NCBI GenBank assembly: GCA_002811675.1
Contig: PDIM01000013.1
Span: forward strand, 91,289 to 151,635
DNA from: Ichthyosporea sp. XGB-2017a
Lineage: Eukaryota > Opisthokonta > Ichthyosporea
Length of the DNA: 60,347 nt
Reading direction: 5' to 3'
Below are positions 9,301 through 18,644 of the stretch, piece after piece. How positions within the stretch are numbered: the first letter of the stretch is position 1; every line of letters begins with the position of its first letter. The notes below the pieces were generated by a model. That model did not search any database. It had not been told where the DNA came from and saw only the letters and a list, made by a program, of their open reading frames with translations. The position numbers and the translations under genes were made by a program.

Positions 9301-10161
9301 CTATTTGGATTTCGGAGCAAAAGCTTTGAATCCCCTTGGGGGGATATGGCGCACAACAATATATCTGTCTTTGATTTTCCCAGAGGTTTTGCAGGCTAAG
9401 GGGACATCATCTTTTGACTTTAAGAGAACAGCACACGTCCCTGTATTCAAATACCTCTTTGTCTTTGGATCAAAATTCATTTGAGGGCTTACATGTTCCA
9501 CTCCTACGTTCTTATTGAAAAATTCTTCCACATCCGACTTGAAAATCTTGTACGGAGCCCCAAATAGAAGTATGGTTCTTGACTGTATATCCCTAAGCTG
9601 CCCCTCATTCATAAGTCGTGCCCGATTATTCCCAAATTTTTTCTGATAGACAGAATTTCTTTCTGGTGTTCCGACAAGGACAGGCTGCCCATTTTTTAAA
9701 AAGATCATTCCATCTTCAAGAACATCTTCTCGATCCTCCTTATGGGCAAACTCTACAAATACATGATACGGGCCCATAATTTTATCAATCAGGCCTTTAT
9801 AAAAAGGCTTCCACACCCCATTTTCGATGATTGGTCGCCCTTCCAACATATCTTGCAGTTCCTCGTGTGTGATCCTCATAAAGGATTTATCCAACGATGG
9901 TCCAATCAACACCTGTTTAGATGGATCCCCCCCTGGCATGACCCACCCTGTACCCTGGGAATCAGACTCCTTTCTATCCATTTCTCTATCTTTAGTATGC
10001 ACTGGACCGTGATAGGAGGAGGAGCGTGCAATTCCGAAAACTGTCGGCGCCGATAGCACCGCTTTCGATTTATGCACGATATTCGAGGACAGCAAGAACG
10101 TCCTAGACATGTCTTTGATTGTTATTCCACCAAAGTAACTTCTCGTTAAAACCCCCATCAT
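9301..10161 (-). CDS. Mitochondrial RRM-like protein 4 of array
   Basis: This single-exon gene encodes 286 residues. The N-terminal 50 residues are basic and hydroxylated with IARSSSYHG, a presequence-like pattern. The first RRM-like unit (about 95-165) includes HVFVEFAHKEDREDVLED followed by a beta-4 strand QPVLVG. The second (about 190-275) opens RTILLFGAPYKIFKSDVEEF, contains TCAVLLKSKDDVPLA, and ends DRYIVVRHIPP. That ending is the beta-4 position where quasi-RRMs of the ESRP/hnRNP F/H group have RY-V/I-E-V/L-F. This makes it one of the clearest two-RRM members. A second ATG is directly adjacent (MMG), so the start is secure to within one codon or a few residues. A mitochondrial RNA-binding role is inferred. 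Confidence 0.78.
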   Translation of the reverse strand: MMGVLTRSYFGGITIKDMSRTFLLSSNIVHKSKAVLSAPTVFGIARSSSYHGPVHTKDREMDRKESDSQGTGWVMPGGDPSKQVLIGPSLDKSFMRITHEELQDMLEGRPIIENGVWKPFYKGLIDKIMGPYHVFVEFAHKEDREDVLEDGMIFLKNGQPVLVGTPERNSVYQKKFGNNRARLMNEGQLRDIQSRTILLFGAPYKIFKSDVEEFFNKNVGVEHVSPQMNFDPKTKRYLNTGTCAVLLKSKDDVPLACKTSGKIKDRYIVVRHIPPRGFKAFAPKSK

Positions 10162-10450
10162 CTTTTGTCTCCCCTTTTATCACAGATCCCCCAAACAACC
10201 AAAACAAACAAATAAAATCGAACCAACCAAACAAAAAGTTGAATAAATGAAAAAAAAAGAACAGGGGCGGGGGGGCCGGGGCCTTGGCGTGGGCATCATT
10301 TTTTTTCTTTTTTCCCTTTGTTTCACTTTTTTCTGTCTGGCTGTTTCACTTTATTAGAAATGAAAGTTTCCGGGGTTTGTCTTCTTCAGCTCGTTTAGTC
10401 TATCTCGTGTGGAGGAAGAGGAGGAGGAGGACGAACAGGCATTCTTATGT

Positions 10451-11350
10451 TTATTCGTGCTTTTTACTTTGTTCTTCTTTGTTCGTGTCTACAGTCTTCT
10501 CCATGGCCTCTTCAACTCCCATGCCTGATGTCTTCCTCGATGTGTCCTTCCCTTTCTTTGGGCTGTGCTGGGGAGCTTGTCCCTTTGATGCTTGTTTCTT
10601 TTGTTGCTTTAGTTTGTGCTCCTGGTATTTTCTTTCACCAGCAGCATATTCATCTGCCTCTGTACTTAATAGGATTTCATCTTCAATAAACACTTTGGTT
10701 AAATTGGTGTCCTCTGTATTGAGAGATGAGGGATTGCTCGGATATTGTTCTTTTGGCAATAATTTGAATTGTTGATTTCTCAACAATTGTTCCACCACTT
10801 CCTTTTCCTTTGATCTCACAACATGTTCCAAATACCCCCTTTCATTCCTGATTTTCCTCACGCCGCGCGCGTCCGGACCATCATTATTAACCCAACGAAA
10901 ACGAAAAGGATTACGCTTCGCAAAAGATTCCGCAGCCATGTTTGCCGTCTTTTCAGTCTGGAATTCCACAGCCACATATCGTCTAGGGTGGCGCACAAGA
11001 ATCGGATCAACTCTGAAGATCTCTCTTTCCCCTTTAATATGGGACCTAAACAATCTATCAAAAAGATTGCTGACATTTCCCTCGCCACAGCTCATATTCT
11101 TCAATAAAATCTCTTTCGCCGTTAAAGCGAATGGAGATTTTTCCTTCACAGTGACTTTTTCCCCAGTTTGATTCCCTTTAGAATTACCCCTCCCCCCACA
11201 TTCTCCTTTATCTGAATAAAAGCACGCCCTCAAGGAATGAATAGTCCGGCCATCCCTCCTATAATTCCCAACCCAACAAAACTGACGACCCATGATGAAA
11301 TCTTCTACGGGGCCAAAGGCCTGCATGCATCTTTCGGCCCATCCCCTCAT
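10451..11350 (-). CDS. Mitochondrial RRM-like protein 5 of array
   Basis: This gene encodes 299 residues in one exon. The N-terminal region contains SLRACFYSDKG near residues 39-49, resembling a matrix-protease site, although the first 20 residues are less typical than in the sister genes. One RRM-like unit is visible at about residues 80-155: FALTAKEILLKNMSCGEGNV, then RRYVAVEFQTEKTANMAAES and a beta-4-like FRFRWVNN. The C-terminal 90 residues are highly charged (K/E/Q-rich), likely disordered. This is the shortest-domain and least certain member of the array. An acceptor-like GACGTAG occurs 6 nt before the ATG. The mitochondrial RNA role is inferred from the architecture shared with its neighbours. 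Confidence 0.7.
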   Translation of the reverse strand: MRGWAERCMQAFGPVEDFIMGRQFCWVGNYRRDGRTIHSLRACFYSDKGECGGRGNSKGNQTGEKVTVKEKSPFALTAKEILLKNMSCGEGNVSNLFDRLFRSHIKGEREIFRVDPILVRHPRRYVAVEFQTEKTANMAAESFAKRNPFRFRWVNNDGPDARGVRKIRNERGYLEHVVRSKEKEVVEQLLRNQQFKLLPKEQYPSNPSSLNTEDTNLTKVFIEDEILLSTEADEYAAGERKYQEHKLKQQKKQASKGQAPQHSPKKGKDTSRKTSGMGVEEAMEKTVDTNKEEQSKKHE

Positions 11351-11624
11351 CAGGATCTACGTCCCTCCATATACACACAAAGAAAGAAAAAGGAAAAGAC
11401 AACCTAATCCAACGCCCCAAATACAAATTCCACCATGCAAATCCAAAGACAAAAGTTTTCCTTCAAATCCAAACAAAAAACGAAACAAACAAAAATAATA
11501 ATAAAGGCCCCCTTTCTTTTTCTTTTTCATTATTTATTTTTCCATTTATTCTTCCCAGAAGCACAGAGGTTCTCTCTCTCTCCTTGTTGTGTTTCCTTTC
11601 TTTCCCTTTGGGGTGTGAATACTC

Positions 11625-12341
11625 TTACATTACATATCGCTGCGGTCGGGACTTGCGGGGGGTTTTCTTGTTCTTTATCTGGGTCCCAGGAACAATGTCA
11701 ACATATCTTGCTCCAATGTATTGTTTGTCTTTGAGGAGAGCCGCCTGGGCGTCCTCTACAGAGTCAAAGATGATGGTTGCGATTCCGTTGTGTTCACGTG
11801 TCTCAGACTCCATAGTGGCGATTTCCTTTGCTTTTCCATCGAAGAACTCTTTAATTTGTTCTTTAGTAACGTCATAATCCAATCCCATTACACGAATGCT
11901 TCTTTGACGCCTACCTGCTGCTTCCTCGTCGGTCAAAAGCAAGTTGGTGACAACGGACGGTCTCTTTATCACATTTGCCATATCGTCAATAATGAAGGTT
12001 CTTTCATCTAAAGCATCCATCTTTTTTTCCAGGACAGCCTTCTTGTCTTCTGCCGATTCCAGCTGTACAAGCCACAGCCCCCATGGATGCTGTTTGTCTA
12101 CACTCCCTTTAATGTATAATTTCTTGACAATCTCAGGTTTAACTCCCAACACACCCGTGAGATCTTCCACTTTGCTTTTAAAGTTCATTCCACGCAAAGC
12201 AACTTGACGATCGACATCTTCCGCCACCGCATTTGACGCAAAAAATCTACGAAACAACGGTACACATACACCAGCTCGTTGCTGTTGAGTACATGCCAAA
12301 GCACGAATTCCGAATTTCTGTGAAAGTATTCTCAACGACAT
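11625..12341 (-). CDS. Mitochondrial quasi-RRM protein 6 of array
   Basis: This single-exon gene for 238 residues is the clearest RRM protein of the array. The presequence is convincing: no acid before residue 40, then FRRFFASNAVAED (an R-3-like site). The first RRM (about 45-125) opens QVALRGMNFKSKVEDLTGVL and has WLVQLESAEDKKAVLE. The second (about 142-220) opens RSIRVMGLDYDVTKEQIKEF, has GIATIIFDSVEDAQAALL, and ends YIGARYVDIVPG. That last segment closely parallels quasi-RRMs of ESRP and GRSF1-type proteins (GxRY-V/I-E-V/L-F). GRSF1 acts in mitochondrial RNA granules in vertebrates; a comparable job here is inference. The leader has TTGTTTTAG 21 nt before the ATG. It is the array member closest to the ESRP gene. 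Confidence 0.83.
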   Translation of the reverse strand: MSLRILSQKFGIRALACTQQQRAGVCVPLFRRFFASNAVAEDVDRQVALRGMNFKSKVEDLTGVLGVKPEIVKKLYIKGSVDKQHPWGLWLVQLESAEDKKAVLEKKMDALDERTFIIDDMANVIKRPSVVTNLLLTDEEAAGRRQRSIRVMGLDYDVTKEQIKEFFDGKAKEIATMESETREHNGIATIIFDSVEDAQAALLKDKQYIGARYVDIVPGTQIKNKKTPRKSRPQRYVM

Positions 12342-12933
12342 GATCAGTACCGCTCTTGTAAACTAAAACAACAACAACAGCAACACAAAAAAACAGCACA
12401 AACAAAATCAAAGAAGTCTCCAATCCTACCAATGTTGTCTGCGAAACAACCGTCCCTAGCTAATACAATAAACCATACATAAGCCTGGTCAAAAATTACA
12501 CACATGCACGTATAGCCAGTTATTACTTTACCATGGACCATGGTGCCCCCTTTTCTTCCCCACTACATAGTTATACAGTAGTGTTCAGTTTATAATGGTC
12601 TTTCTTCCAAAATGGTTCTTCTATCTTGTTCCTTTGTCTAAAGTATTTTTTATTTCTTCTTTTGAATATATATATATATATCAATTCAAACATCAAATAC
12701 AACTCTCGTTTCTTTCTCTTCTGGTGGTTTTCGCTTATTTTCTTCTTTCTGGTTTGCTTTCATTCTCTTTGAGAGCTTTCAAACAATTCAAATCAGCGGA
12801 GGAAAACCGAGGAAGAGAAAAATAACGGCCAAATGTTGTATATTCTTGAACATTACGAACATGAACGTCAAGTACCGGAAAAGTATAGCCCATAACTCAA
12901 GGTCACCCATGGCCAAACACAACCCCAATTAAA
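12342..12933. other. Intergenic between array gene 6 and the ESRP-like gene
   Basis: The left part is the T-rich leader (on the minus strand) of array gene 6. A double CCATGG palindrome (ACCATGGACCATGGT) lies at about 12530-12544, and a short (TA)n run at about 12667-12680. The right part should hold the 3'UTR of the ESRP-like gene. No further gene is seen. Confidence 0.5.
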
Positions 12934-15064
12934 TTAATTAACGAAAATTTCAATGTATCTAGAGCCCATGTTACACTTGTTCCTTCCTTCTTTTGCTCTC
13001 AAAGCATCTTCCGGTGTGCTGAACACAACAAACGCCTCACCACTAGGTCTGCCGCTGTGATTCGTCCCAATGGTTACAGCACTTGCATCAACCCCAAAGT
13101 CTGCAAAGAAATCGACAATATCTGCAGTTGTTGCAGAGTAAGGAAGTCCCCTCATTTTTAAAGTACACCCAGAGGCCGCTGATAACTTTGCGCCAGCAAC
13201 TTTACCTTCTCCACCCTTATTTCCGCCACGGCCATGGCTTTGGCCGGATTTCCCACCGCGAACGGTATGAGAACCCAACCGCGATTGAAGTTCTGACTTC
13301 GAAATTCTGAAAATTTCAATGTACCTCTGACCAATCATTTCCCGGTGTTTTTCCATTGCCTTCTCGCACACTGCAGGGTTGACAAATTCAACAAGTGCCT
13401 CGCCCGTTGGACGTCCCTTATCATTCGTCAAGATGTGAAGCCCACCAGACACAATCTTCAAACTACCAAAAAATGACTGAATGTCACTGTCTGCGGCAGA
13501 GTACGGTAAACCCCTCATACGAACACCAACCAATTCACTCTTACCACTCCCAGTACTGCTGGTGCTGCTGACAACCTTTTCATGATCCCCGCCACTTGTA
13601 GTATGACTGCGCCCATTCCTTGGCCCTTCCGTGCTTGTAGACGCACCATACTTATTAATGGCAAAGTTGAATTCATCAGGGCTTGAACGGAAGAGTTCCA
13701 CATATCGATTGCCTATCATCTCCTTGTTCAAAGCAAGTCCCTCAGTTGCGCCTTCCTCAGTATGAAACAAGACATAAGCTTCCCCGGACGCTCTACCACT
13801 AGAGGTGTAAGTGAGGTAAATTCCATTTTCCCTGACGTTCATCCCAGTAAAGAAAGCAGCAATGTCTTCCACGCTACAAGAGTATGGCAGACCGCGCAGT
13901 CGCAAAATGGTGTTAGGCTCCACGGACTGAACAGCCTTCATGCGCGTTCTGGCAGAAGCTCTCTGCTTTCTTGCGGTTTCCGACTCTACCAGGGTTGCGT
14001 TAAACACTTCAATGTACCTTCTTCCCATATTACTGTGATCCCGTTCCATGGCCAAAGCTTTCGACTCATTGTCAATGAAAGTCACATAAGCCTCGCCGAT
14101 AGGGCGCCCTTGATTGTTCACACAAATCACAATTCCGTCTTCAGCAATAGCGATTCCCGAAAAGAAGTTGGTGATATCGTCATCGCTTGCCTGCCATGGA
14201 AGCCCTCTCAGACGAACAACACAGCCACCATCATCCTCAACAACACCCTCATTGTCACCAAAAGCCAACCCATTTTCATCCAAACCGTCAATGAAATCAT
14301 CACTTTCTGGAATGATTTCAGGTTCAACAAAAATATGATTGTCCATCAAAAGTCTACTGATAATGGCCCCCATAAGTCTGCACTGGGATAAACCAAACTT
14401 AACTCTCGAATCATCGTGAATACCCAAAACATCAGCAATTTCGTTAATGCTTGCCATGGGTGGAGACTGAGGATACCTTTTAGCAAACTCCCTCCTGATA
14501 TCAAAATACATGTGATAGTGCGGAGAAAGCTTGATTCCCTTTGCAGAAGCTTCTTGCAACAAGCAATCTCTCAAGTCCCATTCAGATTTGGTCATCAAAC
14601 AAAATGAAGCATTTTGCGAGGCCAAATTAGCGTACAGATAGTTTTCAAACTACACCGAAAACGAAATCATAAACAATGAATGAAAGAAAAGGAAATGACC
14701 CACAAAGTTAATAAAAGATTCGATTTTCTTTTTTCCTTTCTTTTGCTGTTCCTTTTTTGGTTTGTTTTTCCAACAAAGTAAAAGAACAATAACTCACCTG
14801 CTCAATTGCATTAAACAAAACCGGCCCACTAGCTACATCACCAATTGAAATTCCCGTTGCATTGGTACAAGAGGCAGGGATTGTCAACTCCCATTCAGGT
14901 TTGACAAAGATTTGCCTTTCATCACACACACATCCTGAACCCGGTCTAATATCATAAACTAACCAGGGAAACAAGATGATTTCGTCGGCGTTCATGCGGT
15001 CACCCCCAGGGTTGCTACTGTTGGTAGCAAAGTCAACAACTACCAAATAATCAAACTGCGACAT
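12934..15064 (-). CDS. ESRP/Fusilli-like splicing regulator: dead ERI1-like nuclease domain plus four qRRMs
   Basis: Two exons (15064-14798 and 14649-12934, GTGAGT...TAG intron of 148 bp, phase 0) give about 660 residues. The N-terminal 200 residues form a DEDDh/ERI1-like fold: DYLVVVDF, then DEIILFPWLVYDI, LMTKSEWDL, YFDIRREF, and FGLSQCRLMGAI. The acidic catalytic positions are lost (DFE is DFA, the usual DG-WD is KSEWD, and H-GLDD is FGLSQC), as in metazoan ESRP1/2, which also begin with a DYLVV-type strand. Four quasi-RRMs follow, opening with RLRGLPW, RLRGLPY, RMRGLPY and KMRGLPY, and each ends with RY-I/V-E-I/L-F. Animal ESRPs have three such RRMs and control alternative splicing in the nucleus. 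There is no presequence, so this is probably nuclear, unlike the downstream array. Start chosen at MSQFDY; the upstream in-frame ATG encodes a hydrophobic leader translation. Confidence 0.88.
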
Positions 15065-15466
15065 TACAAACGACAACGTTTTCACAATGGTAACAATAAA
15101 AAAGAATCGTTTGAAGTAATAATATATAAAAAAAGAAACAAGACCAAACAAACCCCCCCAATGAGACAAACAAACAAGTTTCCTGAGCGATTCCCCCAAT
15201 CCAAATTAAAAACAACTACAAAAAGACAACAGCTATGAACTCAAAAAGAATAGTCTGCCGCGAAATTTGATTACAAGAAAAGAAAACCAGACAGCAATCA
15301 AAAGAGAGAATAGGCAAATACAACTATTTTTCCCTCCACTCTTGAAGCTAACTAGTAATACACCAAATCCAGTAGTCAAACACACAAAAAGGTCGATAAC
15401 GGTAACTCCTAAAGTGGAAATCCCTACAGCTACCCAAACACCAAATCACACACAACTTTAAAAAAC

Positions 15467-15509
<43 letters not shown>

Positions 15510-16259
15510 TGAAAGTGACCAGTGGCGGACGAAGGAGGAGCCGCGGGGAGAGAAAAGAAAAAAATGGCAACGTCTATACTGTGCGATCTGTAGTACTACT
15601 GGAAAAGGAGTCCCCCCCCGGCCACTCTGCTGGTCCAGTCATAGTACTGTACTGAATCACGTATGCATGTACCAAACAATGATGGAGAAGCCGCGCCAGC
15701 AGACAATTATTACAGTAGCTACTCTCTGCAAGAGCAGCAGAGACAGCAGCTACATAGCAGAGCTTCGTACCCTTCTCCCCCAGAGTACTATGTACTATCC
15801 ATCCCAGTACCCGCCTGCATGTACGGCCACGCCAGCTGCACCTTTATGTGCTGCAGCTGGGCAAGGAGCTGGGGGGGGATCGATCTTTATGCAGCTGGAT
15901 GTGTTCAATCCCCACTTGCTCCTCATACCCTTCTATGCCTCTCGGCTCTCTCCACGTGTGGAGGAGTACAATTACTATGTCAACCAGCTGGACCCCCCTC
16001 CCCTAATGTCCCTGTGTGGTACAGTAATGATAACCAGCCTCATAGATAGTGTTGTGACTTTATGTGTTTGTTTCACTGTGCTCCTTTCGAAGTAATGCAC
16101 ACTGTGAATTTCCAGACCACCCCCCTCCTCCCCCCTTTTTCGTTGCTCCTATCGGCTGTTGGACGTTAGTAATTGTCCTTTGTGCACTGTCCGCTTGGTA
16201 GATTCGAAGCACAGAGTAGGATTAAGTGGTGGTGAAGTTGAAAAGTTTGTGAAAGGTAA
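15065..16259. other. Long intergenic region with poly(A) and a GTAC-rich, stop-poor stretch
   Basis: This region separates divergent genes. A poly(A) run lies at about 15475-15504. From 15590 to 16030 the sequence is GC-richer, full of CAG/CTG and GTAC, and two overlapping plus-strand frames are open for 128 and 142 codons (15663-16049 and 15667-16095). The translations are low-complexity and match nothing I recognise, so I do not call a gene. Eleven GTAC tetramers fall in about 430 bp, where about two are expected. The promoter of uL6m is presumably near 16100-16250. Confidence 0.5.
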
Positions 16260-16796
16260 ATGATGTGGTATTCGAGGGGATTATTGTCCAGAATGGTTGC
16301 TTCAGCAAGGTTGGTTCCTACTGGAATTCAGGGCGCTCGATGGGGTTGTAGTAGTAGTAGTGGATTCTTGAGCAGGGGCTATGCTACTGAGGCAGTGACA
16401 AAGAAAGTCAATGGATATTATATAATGAAAGGCAAAACTGGGTATTTTATTCAGAAGCCTTTGAATGAAGACGATCCACCACCCAGTCCTCCAAAGGAGC
16501 AAGATGTTATTAAGGAAACGAAGCTAATTGTGAAAGGGATTGGGTTTAAAGCATATCTAGAAAAGGATATGTTGCTAATGGAACTGGGGTTTGCGCACAA
16601 GTATGGAATCCGAATCCCTAGTGATATTGACTGCCGTGTATTGAAAGGGAATGTTATATCAATTCGTGGCTATGACAAGCAGCACATTCGTGATTTTGGG
16701 GATACTATTAGGCGATTAAGACCAGTTGAACCATACAAGGGCAAGGGCATTCGATTTGCTGATCATCCAGAAAAACTGAAGAAGAGGAAGAAGTAA
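16260..16796 (+). CDS. MRPL6: Mitochondrial large-subunit ribosomal protein uL6m
   Basis: This 178-residue single-exon gene encodes a bacterial-type L6 protein of the mitochondrial ribosome. The N-terminal 40 residues are an amphipathic, Arg/Ser-rich presequence ending LSRGYATEA (R-3-type cleavage). The conserved L6 core follows: IVKGIGFKAYLEKDMLLMELGFAHKYG (in two strands), then the C-terminal beta-sheet region with VISIRGYDKQHIRDFGDTIR and the hallmark RRLRPVEPYKGKGIRF. The tail is Lys-rich. Only one L6 repeat is well preserved, as is usual for mitochondrial L6. Two in-frame ATGs adjoin at the start. A TAAATAAAG poly(A)-like signal lies about 370 bp downstream. The gene faces away from the ESRP gene and converges with the SNARE. 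Confidence 0.93.
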   Translation: MMWYSRGLLSRMVASARLVPTGIQGARWGCSSSSGFLSRGYATEAVTKKVNGYYIMKGKTGYFIQKPLNEDDPPPSPPKEQDVIKETKLIVKGIGFKAYLEKDMLLMELGFAHKYGIRIPSDIDCRVLKGNVISIRGYDKQHIRDFGDTIRRLRPVEPYKGKGIRFADHPEKLKKRKK

Positions 16797-17283
16797 ATTA
16801 GGGTAAATCTCTTACTCCGTGTCGCCGGCAGGCTGTCGCCTTGTTTTAGGCGGGTCTTAAAACATAAATTGGAGCACGTACGTACGTGTATAATTGGAAG
16901 AGATCCCGAATTATTGGAGCCTTTAGAAAAGGGGGAAAAAAAGAAAGTATAAATATTGGAGACGAAAGGGAATTTGTCGATTTCTTTTTATATATATATA
17001 TTACAGTTATAGAGGAGTAATCATGTATTTAAAAGACGAGAATAATTAGAGCAGAATTAGAAGGAGAGGGGGAGAGGTGACCGTTGCTTGCGACTGTTAA
17101 CTATTTGCACTACAAAGTCATTGAAGAATTCTGCTCTATATGAGACAAGGTGTACAGTTCTTAAATAAAGGTGTCGCCGTTCAGGGACAAATAGCACCAC
17201 TGTTTCTTTCTTTCTTTGCTAAGAGTCAGCCGCAATATCGATATGGCCTCCAAAACTAACGGCCATTTGAACCAATTTTTCGC
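16797..17283. other. Intergenic between convergent uL6m and SNARE genes
   Basis: This is the 3'-end region shared by two convergent genes. It contains a (TA)n run near 16990 and AAATAAA at about 17162. No open frame of interest is visible. Confidence 0.5.
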
Positions 17284-18176
17284 TCAAATGAGAAGAAGAA
17301 CGACAATGGCAATGATGAGCAAGACTATACAAATCCACCCACCAGTCTGCGCTTTCTCAGCAACTTCGTCAATATGTCTTGTTTCCCGTTTCATTCGGTG
17401 ACCAACTTGGTCTGCACGGAAGTTCAAATCTTCCAACATATCTAAAGGTGAAAACACAAATGCATATATGTTAGCAAAGCCATAAAGGTTGCCACAGTAT
17501 GCTTACGCCCCACTTACCGTTTTGATTATCAACTTCATCAGCAATACTAATACCAATTTCACGCTGTCTGCTAATGACTTCTGAAAGCGCATCCAAGCTA
17601 GCATCTTGCTCTCTCATGATATCTTGATGGTTCATAAGCAAATCTTGCTCCCCCATACCTCGAGTTTCGTCAGTCTCTTCTACCCTTCCCCAAGTACGCC
17701 CACCTCTAGCATTCGAAGAGCTGTTATTGTTATTGAACAGATTATCCCTAACATCTTCACTAACATTCCCCGATTTTTTAAATAGCATGTTCACTTCAGC
17801 TAAGCGATTTTTCAGATTTGCAACCATATCTAATCGACGACTAGCTTCTTTTTCCGTTCTGTAGTAAACAAAAACAAAACGCATATAGGTAAAATAGGTA
17901 AGAAAAAATATTCAACAGAGCTAAGTAAAGCAACAAAACATTTATAATCCCTAGTACATACATTCTTGACTGCCTAGTCATTCGATCAAGAGAGGACTCC
18001 AAAGACGCAACATCTCCAGGAATAGAGTTGAGCTTTTTCCTGATTATTGTGGTTAACTTGGCAGAGCTTACATTATTTCTCGTCAGTCTAGATCTTTCAT
18101 TAATATCTGACATGAGCTCATCAACAACATGATTAACCCTGTCAAAACTCGACAACCATTCATCATAGGCAGACAT
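17284..18176 (-). CDS. STX8: Qc-SNARE, syntaxin-8-like
   Basis: Three exons (18176-17962, 17884ish to 17518 starting at the acceptor TACTACAG near 17863, and 17441-17284) encode about 240 residues. The order is typical of syntaxin 8/SYP5-type Qc-SNAREs: an N-terminal helical domain (exon 1), a linker, the SNARE motif, and a C-terminal membrane anchor. The SNARE motif runs from QDIMREQDASLDALSEVISR through ISIADEVDNQNG into DMLEDLNFRADQVGHRMKRE. The central Q-layer is consistent with DNQN. The anchor WICIVLLIIAIVVLLLI ends the protein. It would act in fusion of late endosomes and lysosomes, as known for syntaxin 8. A donor AT|GTATGT in exon 1 gives the correct phase. TTTTTTTTAG precedes the ATG by 29 nt. 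Confidence 0.85.
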
Positions 18177-18644
18177 ATTCCTCAGAGTTTCTTTACTCTA
18201 TTTACTAAAAAAAAATAACCTTCAATCAAGTCAACTCAACAACACACACACACACAAATCTCAAAAAAATACAAAACAAAGGAAACCATACGTTGTAAAT
18301 ATTAGTGTTCAACTAATTTATAGAATAATTGGCTGATCGAGCTGCATCAAGCTGAGGGGGTTGGAGGGTTAGGGCTGGTGGAGTCATTAAATTATAATAA
18401 TGTGGCTGTGCAGTCTCGACTCCAGCTTGTGCCTTTGTTCAAGTGTACTTAAACTTTGAATTTGGATGTTGCTTGTGTCTTCCTGTCGGGATTCAGAGGG
18501 GGGAGTGAAGTAGCTGTTTTATTGGAGCGGGTAGTGATAGGATCAAGGAGATATACTTGTGAAAGAGTTCGTTGTGGGGATTTGTGTTTGTCTTTTTTTT
18601 TTGGCTGTTACCCTTCTTATCATCGAAAATTGGAAAAGGGGATT
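18177..18644. promoter_or_regulatory. Divergent promoter region, SNARE / UQCC1
   Basis: This is the shared upstream region of two divergent genes. It includes GAGGGTTAGGGCT at 18364-18376, the reverse complement of AGCCCTAACCCTC found at 22057-22069 upstream of the mTERF-like gene. A short CA repeat lies near 18242. T-rich tracts occur toward both starts. The upstream in-frame extension of UQCC1 (from 18456) is hydrophobic leader translation, not coding in my view. Confidence 0.4.
18364..18376 (-). promoter_or_regulatory. Telobox-like element AGCCCTAACCCTC (reverse)
   Basis: This 13-mer contains CCCTAACCC and is repeated exactly, in the other orientation, at 22057-22069. A truncated copy (AGCCCTAACCC) is at 22042. 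Two of the neighbouring genes are mitochondrial (UQCC1 and mTERF-like). A promoter role is inferred. Confidence 0.3.

Noticed and set aside
15663-16095. Two overlapping plus-strand frames as genes
   Set aside because: Translations are low-complexity, no start context or splice signal fits, and no domain is seen. Kept as an observation only.
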